64,000 bases of DNA from Panagrolaimus kolymaensis (taxonomy: Eukaryota > Nematoda > Chromadorea > Rhabditida > Panagrolaimidae). The stretch is taken from NCBI GenBank assembly GCA_028622995.1, contig JAJQJQ010000003.1, positions 9,300,001 to 9,364,000 of the forward strand, written 5' to 3'. Shown here piece by piece: positions 37,384 to 48,925 of the stretch. Numbering within the stretch: position 1 is the first letter of the stretch; each line of letters begins with the position of its first letter. Made by a program: the position numbers and the translations under genes. The notes beneath the pieces were generated by a model that made no database searches, had not been told where the DNA came from, and was given only the letters and a program-made list of their open reading frames with translations.

Positions 37384-40300
37384 TTAAAAATTATTATCGG
37401 TTATAATTTTTGTTAATTCTTCAAATACAGGCTTTCCACAAATTCCATCAAGATCATCATCATTCATCGAAGCTACTACAATTCCACCAAATTCATGTTT
37501 TGCAGCAAGTTTAATTTTATAATCTATTATTTTCTTTGTTTCATATCGAATATGATATAAATCAATAGGGGTATCCTCTTTATTCGAAATAATTCCCTTA
37601 TACATGTTAAGCATAGACCATCCATCAAAAATATTCGGAACTTCTGAAATTTGTCTTTGTCCTTTAATAGTAAAAATCACGGGTAAGTTTGTAAATCTTT
37701 CTGTTACAGGCAAATTGTTTTTGATTGTTTCATTTAAACATAAATATTTTCGATTTAGAATTAGATCTTCTTCTGGATTTTCTTTTTCTCTTACTTGAGA
37801 ATTTCTTTTACTTGGAAGAAAAGACAATAAAGAATTCTGTTGCCAAATAGCTGGTGAAATTTTGATTATAATTTTTGTAAGATTTAAACCATGAGTTTCA
37901 TGTAATTTGTTCTAAAAATGTTTTTTTATAGAATATTTATACGTAGCATTATTTCTGATTCTAGTTTGTTTATTTTTAACCTTTTTTAATTAATCAATTA
38001 TTAAAACTTAAATATTAACCTTCGAATTGTTTAAACTTACCCATTGATAATAAATTGCTAATGCTGCGTCGCTTAAGGGATTAAATGCATGTGTAACCCA
38101 AGTAATATTATTTATAACTTTAACCAATGGTGATGCTTTAAAAGCATTAACTTGAAGACCTATTTCAATTCCAGGGTTTTTTGATTTAATTAAATAAATA
38201 AGTTTTTCGATTAAATCGGTGTCAATTAACTCATCATCCAAAAATATTTCAATTCCATCAAAGCCATTTGTATCAACAAAGTTATAAATATTTTTCGCAA
38301 TCAAATTAATAGTATCTAAAACGGATTGGATTGAAATTTTAATTATATTTGTTTGCTTATTTTCAAATATTTTATAATACAGAATGAAACATCGAGATAC
38401 TATTTTTTTAATAAAAAATGGCATTGGAATAATTACCAGCCACCCGACGTCATTCGAAGTTTAAAATGATTGTAAAGCTTACCTTCGGTATTTGTCCTTT
38501 TAAGATTAATTAATGCTTTATTGCTAAAAACAATAGATATAATTAAAGAAGTTTGATTTAATGGATGGAAATAGTTCTTTAATTTTTGAATATCTTGTAT
38601 TGGAGCATCATTGTTAAATGTTGAATTAATTACTGCATTTTGCAAAATAATTTTTTGGCATTTTCCAAAAGAAATGTTAGAATTTTGTAAAAATCTGCTT
38701 TCTTCACTCGAGATTTTATAATAGCAAAAAAAATTTAAGGCTTTCTTTTTAAAGTTTCTGGAAGGGCACGTTTGAACCATATCAAATTTTTTTGTGTTGT
38801 CAACCATTTCATTTATAGATTTTTTTCTCGACATGTTTTCAATTAAAATTCCAGCAAAATTATTTAAAGAGCTCCAAATAGCCTATAAAAAATTTTATTC
38901 CTAATAATGTTAATCATTTTTTCACAGCTTCATTTATTAAAGTAAAGTTAAGCCTCTTATCTCGATCCTATTTTCTTCTTCACCACTTTTTTCCTATAAA
39001 AATTTCAAGCAAAAATTTGTAAGTTTTTAAATTGATAAAACAAAAAAAGCGAAACACTTTTTTAAAATATTGATAATTATTTTAACAAAAAAATGTCATT
39101 CCAAAAAAGAGAATAAAATTGATTAATTAAATATGGCTATAATTGCTAAAACTTTAACATACCTTTAAACGCGATTCAATGCCAATATCAGCAGCATCGT
39201 TGAAAATCAAAAGTTTATTGGATGAAAACCCATTTTTTATCCAAGTTGTTGCCAAATAATCCTTAAAGTTTTTGTATCTTTAAAATAGACAGTCAATTTC
39301 TAATATTATCTTACAAGCGTTAATTTTTCCTTTGAATAAAGCGACCACTGTGCATCATTCATTCGCCTAGAAAAAAAATAGTTTGGAGCATGCAAATTTT
39401 CTATGGAAAATTCAGTTTTTAGAGCGACAAAATCTATAACTTTACTTAATAAGCCATAATCAAAATATTCTTTTATCGTATATCCAGTGTCCACAGTTGC
39501 CACAATAATTTTATCATTGTAAATTTCTCGAAGTTTTGACAAATAATTGCTAATTAGCATTTTCTTAGCCATTAATGGTTTATTTTGTAAATCATAAATT
39601 CGAAAATAATCAGAGTTGAACCATGAAATATAAAAACCGTCAAATTGATTGAACATTTTCAATGTGATGTTATTCTCTGTTTCATTACTGGGCAAATCGA
39701 TCAACAATGTAGATAATATTTTAGTTTTGGAAGAAATATTAAATTTCTGTAGGTTCTTTAGTGCCCTTTCTAGTAATATAATACTCAACTAAAAAAGGAA
39801 AAATCAAAATTAAAATGGAACAAGAATTACCCAAAGCACTAATCCTAAATTCACCAGAAATTAAAAAGATTCAAAATCTCAACAATTTTAAAAATTATAT
39901 GAAAGGAAAAAACAACAAATAAATTAACATAGTTTTTATGCAAATCCTTTGACAAAATTATTGGATGTATAAATGAGTTTGCATGGATCAATTAAGCCTA
40001 CCACTACTAAGCTCAAAAAATTATCAGTCAAAACACATTCTAACTAGAGTTGGCACCGAGCCTGGTCGACCAGTAAAAGCCAGCACGTGCCGGGCTTTGG
40101 CCGAGCTTGGCCAGGTTTTGTTGGTCACGGTCCGGCCTAGGAATTTGAACATTAAAATAAAATAGCAAAGATGGTACAAAGGAAAAAAATGAGCAAAATC
40201 AAGAGAAAATATTTTTTAAAGGCTCACAAGGGCCTTACTAAGCCCGGTCCGGCTCAGGCTTACAATTGTAAAGCCCGTGCCGGGTCTGAAACATCCGGGC

Positions 40301-40510
40301 CCAAGCCATTCCTCATTTAAAAAAACTTGCATGTTTTCCATCATATGGGTCCAAAATAAGATGGGAACAGTATTCAACATTAGAAGAAAGTTTCTCATAA
40401 TCAATATAATGCATAGCCAAATTATATTTGCAAAATTTAAAACAATTTTGAGTTGCTAAAATATTTGGTTCCAAAAACAATATAAGAAGCACATATGTAA
40501 ACAATATCAT
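37384..40510 (-). CDS. Secreted two-domain chitinase-like (GH18) pseudoenzyme
   Basis: Six exons: 40510-40331, 39788-39315, 39261-39163, 38882-38444 (donor uncertain), 38399-38041 and 37911-37384; about 692 aa. A signal peptide (ILFTYVLLILFLEPNILA) leads. Two GH18-like domains follow. The first includes EYCSHLI, then FDGFYISWF where GH18 has DGxDxDxE, and ends at IWSSLNNFAGILIENM. The second starts ALNFFCYY, has FDGIEIFLDDE at the catalytic strand, and ends FGGIVVASMNDDDLDG, the usual GH18 terminus. Both catalytic motifs have lost the proton-donor Glu, so a binding or chitinase-like role is expected. Intron 1 (39789-40330) appears to use a GC donor (GCAAGT) and contains a repeat. Exon 4/5 joining needs a donor at GTGGCTGG; the alternative GTAATT breaks frame. 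Confidence 0.7.
40045..40320. repeat. GC-rich dispersed repeat in GH18-like intron 1
   Basis: Two GC-rich ends (about 40049-40145 and 40221-40315) carry repeated CCGGGCTT, GGCCGAGC, CCGGTCCGG and GCCCGG words around an AT-rich middle. They are roughly inverted with respect to each other. This looks like a non-autonomous DNA element, but no clean TIR or target duplication could be defined. Confidence 0.5.
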
Positions 40511-41112
40511 TATTAATCTAAATTTGGATAAACAAAATCTTTTCTAATGAAAAAATCGTCGACATTTTATTCCTATGTAGGTTAAAGGAGAAAGTTTATC
40601 TTATAATAATATATTGTTTGTCTTAATTAAACCTTGAACTTTTGCCAAGGTCACATAGACAATTCTTTTTTATTACGAATCACATTTTGAGAAACTTTTA
40701 TTAGTGAACGTATGTTCCGTCCAATCCCCAAAAAAGTTTTATTGCTTTTTTATTTATTTATTGTAATGGAATAACAAAGAAAAATAATTTTCTATTTTCT
40801 GTGGAAGTTAATAATTTTCTTTGAAATTTTTCGATACTGTAACACATATTTTTTAGTTTTTCTTAAAATTAAATTTGGATCATAAAGAAAAGTATTATAA
40901 TTCTAAATAACATAATCAAATAGAGTAATTTAATTTATTTCCAAATTTCAATAATTCTTTTAAAAAGTCTTCATTCAGAAGTTTGTTGAGAAAAAAAATA
41001 ATTTTATAGTTTCAAACAAATTAATTTGAATGTCAAAATAGATCTAACAGGATTAAATTCTCTTAAAAAAGTTACAAAACTTTGGAATACACAATTTGAG
41101 ATCAAAAATAAT
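40511..41112. other. Intergenic, non-coding
   Basis: Between the GH18-like gene and the 3' end of the Hsp70 fusion gene. AT-rich; a TTTAG acceptor-like site lies 7 nt upstream of the GH18 start. No exon seen. Confidence 0.5.
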
Positions 41113-43291
41113 TTATGATCTTTCTCTCTTCCAAAAACTCCATTCCATATATGTTCCCCTGTGACGAATCATAAATCCATACATGCATATATGAAATGTT
41201 CCGTATTTGTTAACAAAATTTTCCCACCGCCCATTTACGACACACAACAAATTAAAGAAGATAATAATAGCGGTATAAAATCCAAAACTAAAAAGAAGAA
41301 TATACATCCATATGTTGCCTATGTGTCTAAAATTAGGAAAAGGTTGCCCTAAAAGCGTTTTAATTTTTTATTTTAAGTCATTAAACTTTTACTAACATTG
41401 ATTAACCATAATACCAGTAAGGACTACAGCAAGATTTTCTGTTATAAAAGCTATTATTTGTAAAATTGAGGTTGGTATTATAAAACGGTCATTATATAAT
41501 AAATGTCTCCTTTTAAAAAATAAAGTTAATATTAGGAAAGCTGCAAAAAGTACAATGATTGCTGATGAGAACATCAATCCCTGGCACGCTTTAAACCAAT
41601 CCGGCTAAAATTAACTTTTATAAATTATACTAAAGAAAAATTTAATCACCGTTTTGACTGAATTACACGAATAATTGATTCCAAAATGATCAGTCGTATT
41701 TTTGTTATAAATTGAACATCCAAAAATTAACCCGATAGTTATTGTTTGATTTCCATCTCCTTCATATTTAAGCCAGGGGATAAGAAACAATGGAATGAAG
41801 GGCATTGGTAAATTTACAGATGATAAGCCGAAAAGAATACTTATACAAAATTTTCTAAAAATATCATAGCAACCATATTTTCTTTCCACCGTGTTATGTA
41901 TTGAATTATCTTCAGTATTTTTCGAATCGATTTGAGTTGGAGTTAATATTCTTGGAGGTAATAAGCTATAAAAATGTTATTTATTTGAAAATTTTTGTTT
42001 TTTAACCTACTGCAATTTGTTTATTTGGCTAAGAGCGGCATAATAAGCCGCACCAATGGCAACAACTTCTTCAAGATGACCATCGCTATAATGCTCTGAT
42101 TTAAGAAAAAGCTCACTTAATATTTCTTTTATCACTGGCATTCGACACCCTCCTCCGACTTGAATAACCATTTCAATATCATCACATGTAAATTTTGACA
42201 TTTCCAAGGCTTTTAGTACGGTAAACTTAAAATTTATTAACAAATGCTGCGATATTTTTTCAAATGTTTTACGAGTGATTTGTATTATCGAATCAAGTTC
42301 ACTATTGTAGTCAGTAATATGTATGCTGAAATTGATACGAAAACTTTTAACTCTATTAAGGGCTACAATGATAAGATTACCAAGCCTCGCTTTCAGTGGA
42401 TAACGTGTGTTTAATTTCTAAACAATCTGCCATTAAACGGTATTTAGCTTTATTGGTGCTTAAGTCAACTTTATAATTTGTTTCCATAATTCCACTCAAA
42501 TAGTTGAATAGCTCGTTATCAAAATTTCTTCCTCCAAGGCATTCGTTTCCAGTCTGAATTAAAAACCGAATAGTACTCCCAACTACTAAAAATACGCTAA
42601 CATCTAAAGTGCCACCTCCAAGATCAATCAATAATATTTTTGAATTTTTCATGAATCCTGCTTTCATAATGTAGGCTAATGCTGCAGCACTGGTTTCACA
42701 GCATAGATTAACAACTTTCCATCCTGCCAATTTAGCAGCAATAATAGTGGCTTGACATTGTAGCTCTGTGGTAGTATTTGGCACAGCTATAGTTACAGCC
42801 GTTAATTCTTTGCATTGATATTCCTCTGCTTTCCTTTTAAGAGTTTTTAATAAAATGGCAGAAATTTCTTCTGGAGTTTTTTCAATAATTCCATTATGAC
42901 TTTGAATTTGAATAGAAACAGAACCATTTTGTTCGCAAACTTTGAACGGCCAAAGGGGATCTTTTACTATATAATGGTAGTGCTTGCCCATAATTCGTTT
43001 AATGTCAAACACAGTTGAAGCTGCTTTGTGACGAAGTCTGTTAAGTACTATTAGACCGCACTTTTCTATTTCTTCATCGAAAGAAACATATGAAGGCATC
43101 AACCTTCCTCCTTCATTTTCAATAGCTACCGTTTCGATTCCATCACGACGTTGTACAGCAACAGAACAGTGTGAAGTCCCAAAATCAATACCAACGACGT
43201 CCTTGGATAATTCAGCATCAAAAACTAACGGAGACATTTGAATCGTATTGAGTTCGTCATTTAATACAGCGTTACGATCAACCAAAGACAT
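41113..43291 (-). CDS. Hsp70 ATPase domain apparently fused to four-TM (claudin-like) domain
   Basis: Five exons: 43291-42381, 42325-42011, 41965-41650, 41604-41397 and 41348-41113, all phase-consistent, giving 661 aa. Residues 1 to about 410 are an Hsp70 nucleotide-binding domain with VGIDFGTS (phosphate 1), LLIDLGGGTLDVSV (phosphate 2) and VIQVGGGCRMP (adenosine) intact. The substrate-binding domain is absent. Instead exons 3-5 add about 250 aa with four hydrophobic segments (around CISILFGLSSVN, MFSSAIIVLFAAFLILTLFF, ILQIIAFITENLAVVLTGI and WMYILLFSFGFYTAIIIFF). There is a Cys-rich loop between segments 1 and 2, the topology of claudin/PMP22-type proteins. Exon 3 has no ATG before its first TM, and only 45 nt separate it from the Hsp70 part. 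If intron 3 is retained, TAG follows at once and a soluble NBD results. The fusion is inferred from splicing, not proven. Confidence 0.75.
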
Positions 43292-43747
43292 TTAAAATAA
43301 TTCGTGGAAATTAAAAATTAAAGTGAATAATAAACACAAAAAAAATGAGTGTACCAATCATTTTTTTCTTAATCAATAATATGCGTTTTATGACCATTTT
43401 TATCACCTTTTCATTATCACTTTTTTTATAGAGATTTCCTTCATTATGGAAAATTTAAAAATAAAGTTTTTATTTAAAGCAACGAAAGAAAAATAATTTT
43501 CTTATAAGCCTATTAGAATGATGGTGGATACTTCAAGAGCTTACTAATTAAATTTCCTACCAATCCTAAGAAAATCTTGTTTATTTAAAAAAAATTAATA
43601 TAACACTTCAAAAAAATTCCATCGAATGTTAATCAAATATTTATTTACTTTTAATGAGCTTGATATTATTAATTAAATATTTAAAAAGAGATCGAAGTGA
43701 ATACAATTATAAGAAAAGTGATAACCATAAATTATTGAAAAAACTAG
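43292..43747. other. Intergenic, non-coding
   Basis: Between the Hsp70-fusion start and the second protease gene's stop codon. AT-rich, no exon or element seen; it should contain the Hsp70-fusion promoter. Confidence 0.5.
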
Positions 43748-46076
43748 CTACGATAATCTGACCCTTCCTAACCTTGGAGAAATAATATTCCATAAATAAA
43801 AGAATTTTTCTTCGCAAAAATCATAAACCCTTGTGTGGAGAGAAAATTTGTAAATGGCATAAATTACAGAGAAAAGTATGAATGCATATGCCGATAATTT
43901 ATAATAATAAGAAAAAAATGATTCTTTTTCGTTATTTGTCCATTGAACATATGAATCCGTATTAGCTGTAATAAAGTCATAAAAACTTGAAACCCGTGTG
44001 AAATGAAAATAATTCATTTCTTGGTCCGTAATTCCACCCGATAAAATACCAACGACATGCCATCTTTTATTGATCAAAGTTAGAAGTGGCCCGCCACTAT
44101 CGCCTTTCTGAGTTAATGAATCATTACTTTTCAAACACATCGAAGTTAAAGGATTAGTTAACATATGGAAACTAAAAAATAGACATTTATTATCTTTGGT
44201 TTTTAAGGACTATAAAACTTACTTAACTTCACATTCGATTTGATTTGCAAGTTTTAATTTAATGGACTTCGTTGTCATCCAAGTATTTCCATCACTTCCC
44301 ACAGCAATGAAAGTTTGATTTTCAAAATAATCATTATCCGTGGTTAAACACGCAGGCCCAACATTTCCATCAAATTCAATTTCTTTTTCAAATTCCAAAA
44401 TGGCAATATCGTTTTCCAAAAATTCATGAATAAATTTCTCAAAAGTAATTATATTTTCCACATTTGAAATTGTTTGTAAATTAATTCCACAATAAATTTT
44501 TAAATCAGATTTGTGAATTCCATCATCCACGCAATGTGCCGCTATTAACGCATGTTTGAAAGAAATTAAAGTTCCACCGCAACTGTCGTAATCCTTTTTA
44601 TAAATTCTGCAATACCATGGTTGCAAATTGTCTATATCTTCTCCAAGTGAAATTGCTCGTTTAATTCTTTTACTTGCAACAATTCCACAAGAATCTTCTT
44701 TTGAAAGTGGCACAGCATTATTATGACAGCTATCATCGGTGTAAACATTTATCAAAGTTTTACAAAAGGGACTAATCCGAATAAATCGAATAGGATATCG
44801 ATGTTGAAAAATGGCTTCAGAAAATTCTAATCCTCCAGATAAAATTCCAACAAGATAATATCGATTTTTATAAAATGTTAAAAGTGGCGCTCCTTTATCT
44901 GCGGGAGTTATCCAAGTAAAGATTTTTGATGCACAAATTATTTCTTCATTGGTTACATTATCATTTAATTTTTGACAAGATCGAGTAAAAATTTCAGCCT
45001 TTTGTGAATCGTCACCAAAAAATGCTAAAAAATGGAGTTATTCTTTGGCAATGCATGCATAAAATTAATTATTTTAAAACAAACCTGAATTTCCCAAAAC
45101 AATAACTGGATCACCGACAGAAATTTCTTTGTATTTGAATAAACAAATTGGCCGAATTACGGTGGAAAAAGAAACTTTTTTTATTTTAATCGTTGCTAAA
45201 CCAAAATTCCTTGATCTTGTTTCGATTGTCACATCTAAAGCTGTGATGTTAATTCTATTCTTTACAGCGCCGCATGTTAAATTTTTTATTTTAGTATGAA
45301 TTAATTCAGTTGGAGTAATACAGCTTGCATCCGCAATAATACTATGTTCAGAAATTAATATGGCAAAACAATGAGCTGAAAAAAAGTTGAAGCTTTAAAA
45401 ACGTTTATTTTTAAATTTAAATATTTTGTGTTTTGTTGTAAGTGATGTCTTTTTTATAAAAAGATTTTGATGAAAGTTAAGAAGAGATGATAAATAAAAA
45501 GTTTCTTTTTTTATAAAATCAAACGAAGAAAAAAAAGCAGATCGATTGGGAAGTCACTCGCAGACATACACCATTTCTGTGGGCAGAGGTGTGATTTTTT
45601 TTTTTCTAACAGTCTCCCGCGGAGTTAAAACCCTCTCTTTTTTTTTTATCGAAAAAGTGACCTTGAAATAGGTTCATAAATATTTTGAAATAAAAAATGT
45701 TATTTCAATTTTGCCAATTTTTCTTATTTAAATTGATTAGTGTTCGAAATAATAAAAAAGCTTTAATTTTATTAAGTTTAAAAGTTTTTTTTAACTTACT
45801 TTTAATTTCATTATGTTCAAAGTTGAAATCACAAAGCCACGGATGTTCATAAGGGCTTAAATCCTTGCCATACCACATTTGCTATAAAAAAATTTAAAAA
45901 CTTTAAACGAGCAAAAAATTTATTTAAAAAAAAGACAATACCGCATAAGGAGGCGGCTTAAAAGCCACCCCGCAATTTAATTCTGCGTCTTTGTATTTAC
46001 AACTAACGCCGCAAATAAAAAATAATAAACAACAAACACTCAATAAAAAACGCACAACACAATCACCCGCATGCAT
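43748..46076 (-). CDS. Tandem-domain S1 serine protease: pseudoprotease + active domain + TM (paralogue)
   Basis: Five exons: 46076-45942, 45881-45800, 45375-45085, 45024-44223 and 44171-43748, giving 577 aa with the same exon phases as the gene at 32824-35939. A signal peptide (FLLSVCCLLFFICGVS) leads. The first protease domain is dead: the His site reads IADASC, the Asp site reads RNFGLA and the Ser site reads ADKGAPL. The second has LIAAHC, ENDIAIL and KGDSGGPL, a full triad. A dibasic RIKRA precedes the second domain and may be its activation site. A C-terminal hydrophobic span (YAFILFSVIYAIYKF) suggests a type I membrane protease. The two genes are tandem-duplication products separated by three unrelated genes. 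Likely role: extracellular proteolysis with the first domain as a regulatory or binding module (inference). Confidence 0.87.
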
Positions 46077-46790
46077 CTTTATTTTTTACCTTTTTGATTT
46101 GAGTGAAAAAAGGAAGAAAGAAAAGAAGAAGAAAAAAAAATGCGGGAACTTCGCAACAATTTTTTTATAACCCGCCCAATAAATTTTATACCAAACGCTT
46201 GTTTCTTCTTTTTTTCCAGCTCAAACTCATCGTCGTCGATCTTTCGAAATCAATGATACTAAATAAAAATAAGGCAACTGCTCCGAAGGACGAGCAGCAT
46301 TTTTTTTTCACCTTCGTGTATCAAAAAAAAATTGTCCATGTTTTTGATAGAAAAAAAAGTTGGGTGAAAATCCTTTGACCACATAAAAAAAATACAAGCG
46401 TCATCATTTTCTTTTTGGGTTCGATTTATGACAAAAAAAAAACCCTACCTAAAACTGAAATTGTTTTGTTTCTAAAATACACAAATTTTTTAAATAAAAT
46501 CATTTATTTGCATTTAATAAATTTTTTTATAATAATTTAAATTAAAAAAAGTTTTGTTTAAAAAAACACAACAAAATAAAAAAAAAATAAAGCCCGCAAC
46601 GCACTTATTTATCGGTGTAGTTCGTCACATCTGGAAGTTATTTAAAAAAAGACTTTAAAAAAAAAGAAAAAAAAGAGAGAGAGATTATGCATGATTTTTA
46701 GTTTGATTTGTTTGAAGAAAAAAAAACATTGCAACTTTAGAATAATATTTTTTTTGAAGAAATCAATATTTTTGCAACAGCATCGAAGAA
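46077..46790. other. Intergenic, non-coding
   Basis: AT-rich with A runs. An open frame at 46103-46378 is Lys/Phe-rich and has no motif, so it is not called. This interval holds the protease promoter and the 3' end of the tail-anchored protein gene. Confidence 0.5.
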
Positions 46791-48911
46791 TTATTTTTTA
46801 CTCAGGAAAATAAATAAAATCACTCGGATCATAAATGAAATAGCAGCAATCCAAATTACATATGTAAATGGTGGATCATTTACGAAGCAATTTATAGTCA
46901 TATTTTTTGGGATTTTTATTGGCAGCAAAGATTCGTCATCAAAATCGGTAATATTTGTATTTGCAAAACAATGACATCGATCTCGAATAACAACATATTT
47001 TTTTGCAATTCGAACAGTTACGCGTTTTTTTCGTCTAAAAAAAGATAGATTTTTAAATTTTTATCTGTCTGCGAAAGAAAAAAATAGGAAAAAGTTTATT
47101 TTTTGTTTTTGTTTTTTCTTACCTTAAATGAATTCTTTGATGTAAACGATGAAGGACGCTAACAAATTTGCAACAAATACACGTGGATCGTGGAATTCGA
47201 AATAATGCAACTTTTCGCTCAATTGGAATTATTCGACCACCAAATGGATTTTTATATTTATCCGAATCGGGATTGGGATCAATTTTAGGTTTTTCTTTGG
47301 GTTTCGAATAGGCAAAATAATTATTTTTGTTGAGTGGCGAAAACAGCACATCTTCTTCAATATTTTTTAATGATTCTCCAGCTTTCATTATCGTTGTAAG
47401 ACATTTTTGAATTGTTGGAGAAATTTGTTGACTGGATGAAGGTAAATTTTCGAAACCCATGTAATTAGAATTTGGAGTTAAAATATGCCTAAAAATTTTT
47501 TTTCCTTGGTCAAAGTTCTATGAAAAAAGTAAATAACTTGCGGTGATGGATAACTCCTTCGAATAGGCATAATAACTGATCGTTCTGGATAATAATTCAT
47601 GGTCGTAGAAATTGGTCGCCTCCAACCTTCTTTACAAGCTCGTAATAATTCTTCGCACTCTTCTTTTGGAGTTAAAATTTTTTCAGCTAGTTTTTCAATT
47701 GAGCCGTTAGTTGTAATTAAAGAAGAAAAATGCGATGAAGATGGTGGATTTGTTGCAGTACTACCATGATAAGATCGATTTAAATCAAAATATCGACCGC
47801 CGCCATTATTGCTGCAACTTTTTGATTTTGCTGCTGGCGTTCGAGAAGGAGGAAGACCATCTGGTAGTTGATTATTTTCCCTTAAAAAATAAAATAAATA
47901 TAAAGTTTATTTTTTTGCGGCAACAAAAAAATAATTTATAGCTAATAAAAAATGAATATAAAAAATCGATGGATTTTTTTCTTTTTCTCTTTTCTTACCT
48001 TGAATTTGCCGCTGACGACGAAGAAAATGAATTGGACATAGAAAGTATAGGAATTTTAGTTTTTTTCATAGTTGGATAAATTGGTGGTTTTCCCATAAAC
48101 ATTGTTGCTTGTGGCGACGACAATAGTGGTGGTGGTATAGCATTGTTGTTTTTTTGCCGAAATTTGATACTAAAAAAACACAAACATAAAAATATGTTTA
48201 TAAAAAAGGCATTTTTTGAAGGAGCGTCGCTGACACAAAAAAAACCTACCTTGGAGTAGCATATTTTTGTGGTGTAATGAAACAATCCATATTAGGTATA
48301 TTTTCATAAAATGAAAAATTCATTTTTAATGCTGCTGCCGCTGCCGATGCTTCAAGTTCATTAATACCACCACCAAAAGTTTCAAAGGAGGTATCATCGG
48401 AATCATCAAGAATTTCATCACCTAACCCTTGATCATTGCTGTTGCTGCTGTTTGTTGAACTATTCGATATTATTGTGATTAAGTCTTCTTCAGCCACAAT
48501 AGCAGGCGATGATGATACACTGCGGCCGCTGCTGCCTGGTGATGATGATATTGAATTTTTAGTTTTTTCTTCTTTTTCGATTTCATTTTCGCTTTGAGCT
48601 AGAAAAAAAATATAAAACAGTCAGAGAGAGCCAAAATTTATTATATTTTCTTAACAGTCATTTTTTTTGCCTATATTTTTTTAAAAATAAACATCAAAAA
48701 AGAAAAAAAACAAAAAATATAAAATAAAAAAAAGCGAAAGAAAAATCTTACTTTCGCAAAATATTGGTTCCATGGTTGCTGAATATTCCAAAGAACTATT
48801 ATTGTTATTATTTTTTGTGGTGCAAAATATTTTTTCTTTTTCATTCTCTAATTTATTAATAATTTTCTCTTCTTTTTCTTTTAATATTTTTAAATAACAT
48901 TTTTGATGCAT
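46791..48911 (-). CDS. Low-complexity protein with C-terminal membrane anchor, directly downstream of KIF3B
   Basis: Six exons: 48911-48752, 48598-48250, 48169-47999, 47880-47542, 47488-47123 and 47034-46791, giving 542 aa. The N-terminal part is a K/E-rich likely coiled coil, then Ser/Asn/Ala-rich disordered sequence. A more conserved-looking middle follows (LTPKEECEELLRACKEGWRR), then a Cys-containing segment (RSTCICCKFVSVLHRLHQR) and a basic stretch with RDRCHC. One hydrophobic span near the end (YVIWIAAISFMIRVILFIFL) makes it a tail-anchored protein facing the cytosol. The fourth intron uses a GC donor (GCAAGT at 47541). Its ATG lies 14 nt after the KIF3B stop codon, so the two may share a transcript. 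I do not recognise the family. The start is the first in-frame ATG. Confidence 0.72.
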
Positions 48912-48925
48912 GCGACGATGAGTGG

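Noticed and set aside
38400..38436. 37-nt GTAATT...TAG intron in the GH18-like gene
   Set aside because: Too short and gives a stop eight codons into the next exon; a 45-nt intron from GTGGCTGG keeps the frame.
39822..39920. Short frame (+) starting MEQELPKALI
   Set aside because: It sits inside GH18-like intron 1, is only about 33 codons and has no partners.
41113..41889. Separate four-TM gene starting at the GTG near 41889
   Set aside because: GTG is not a credible start in animals, and no ATG precedes the first TM; joining to the Hsp70 exons is phase-perfect.
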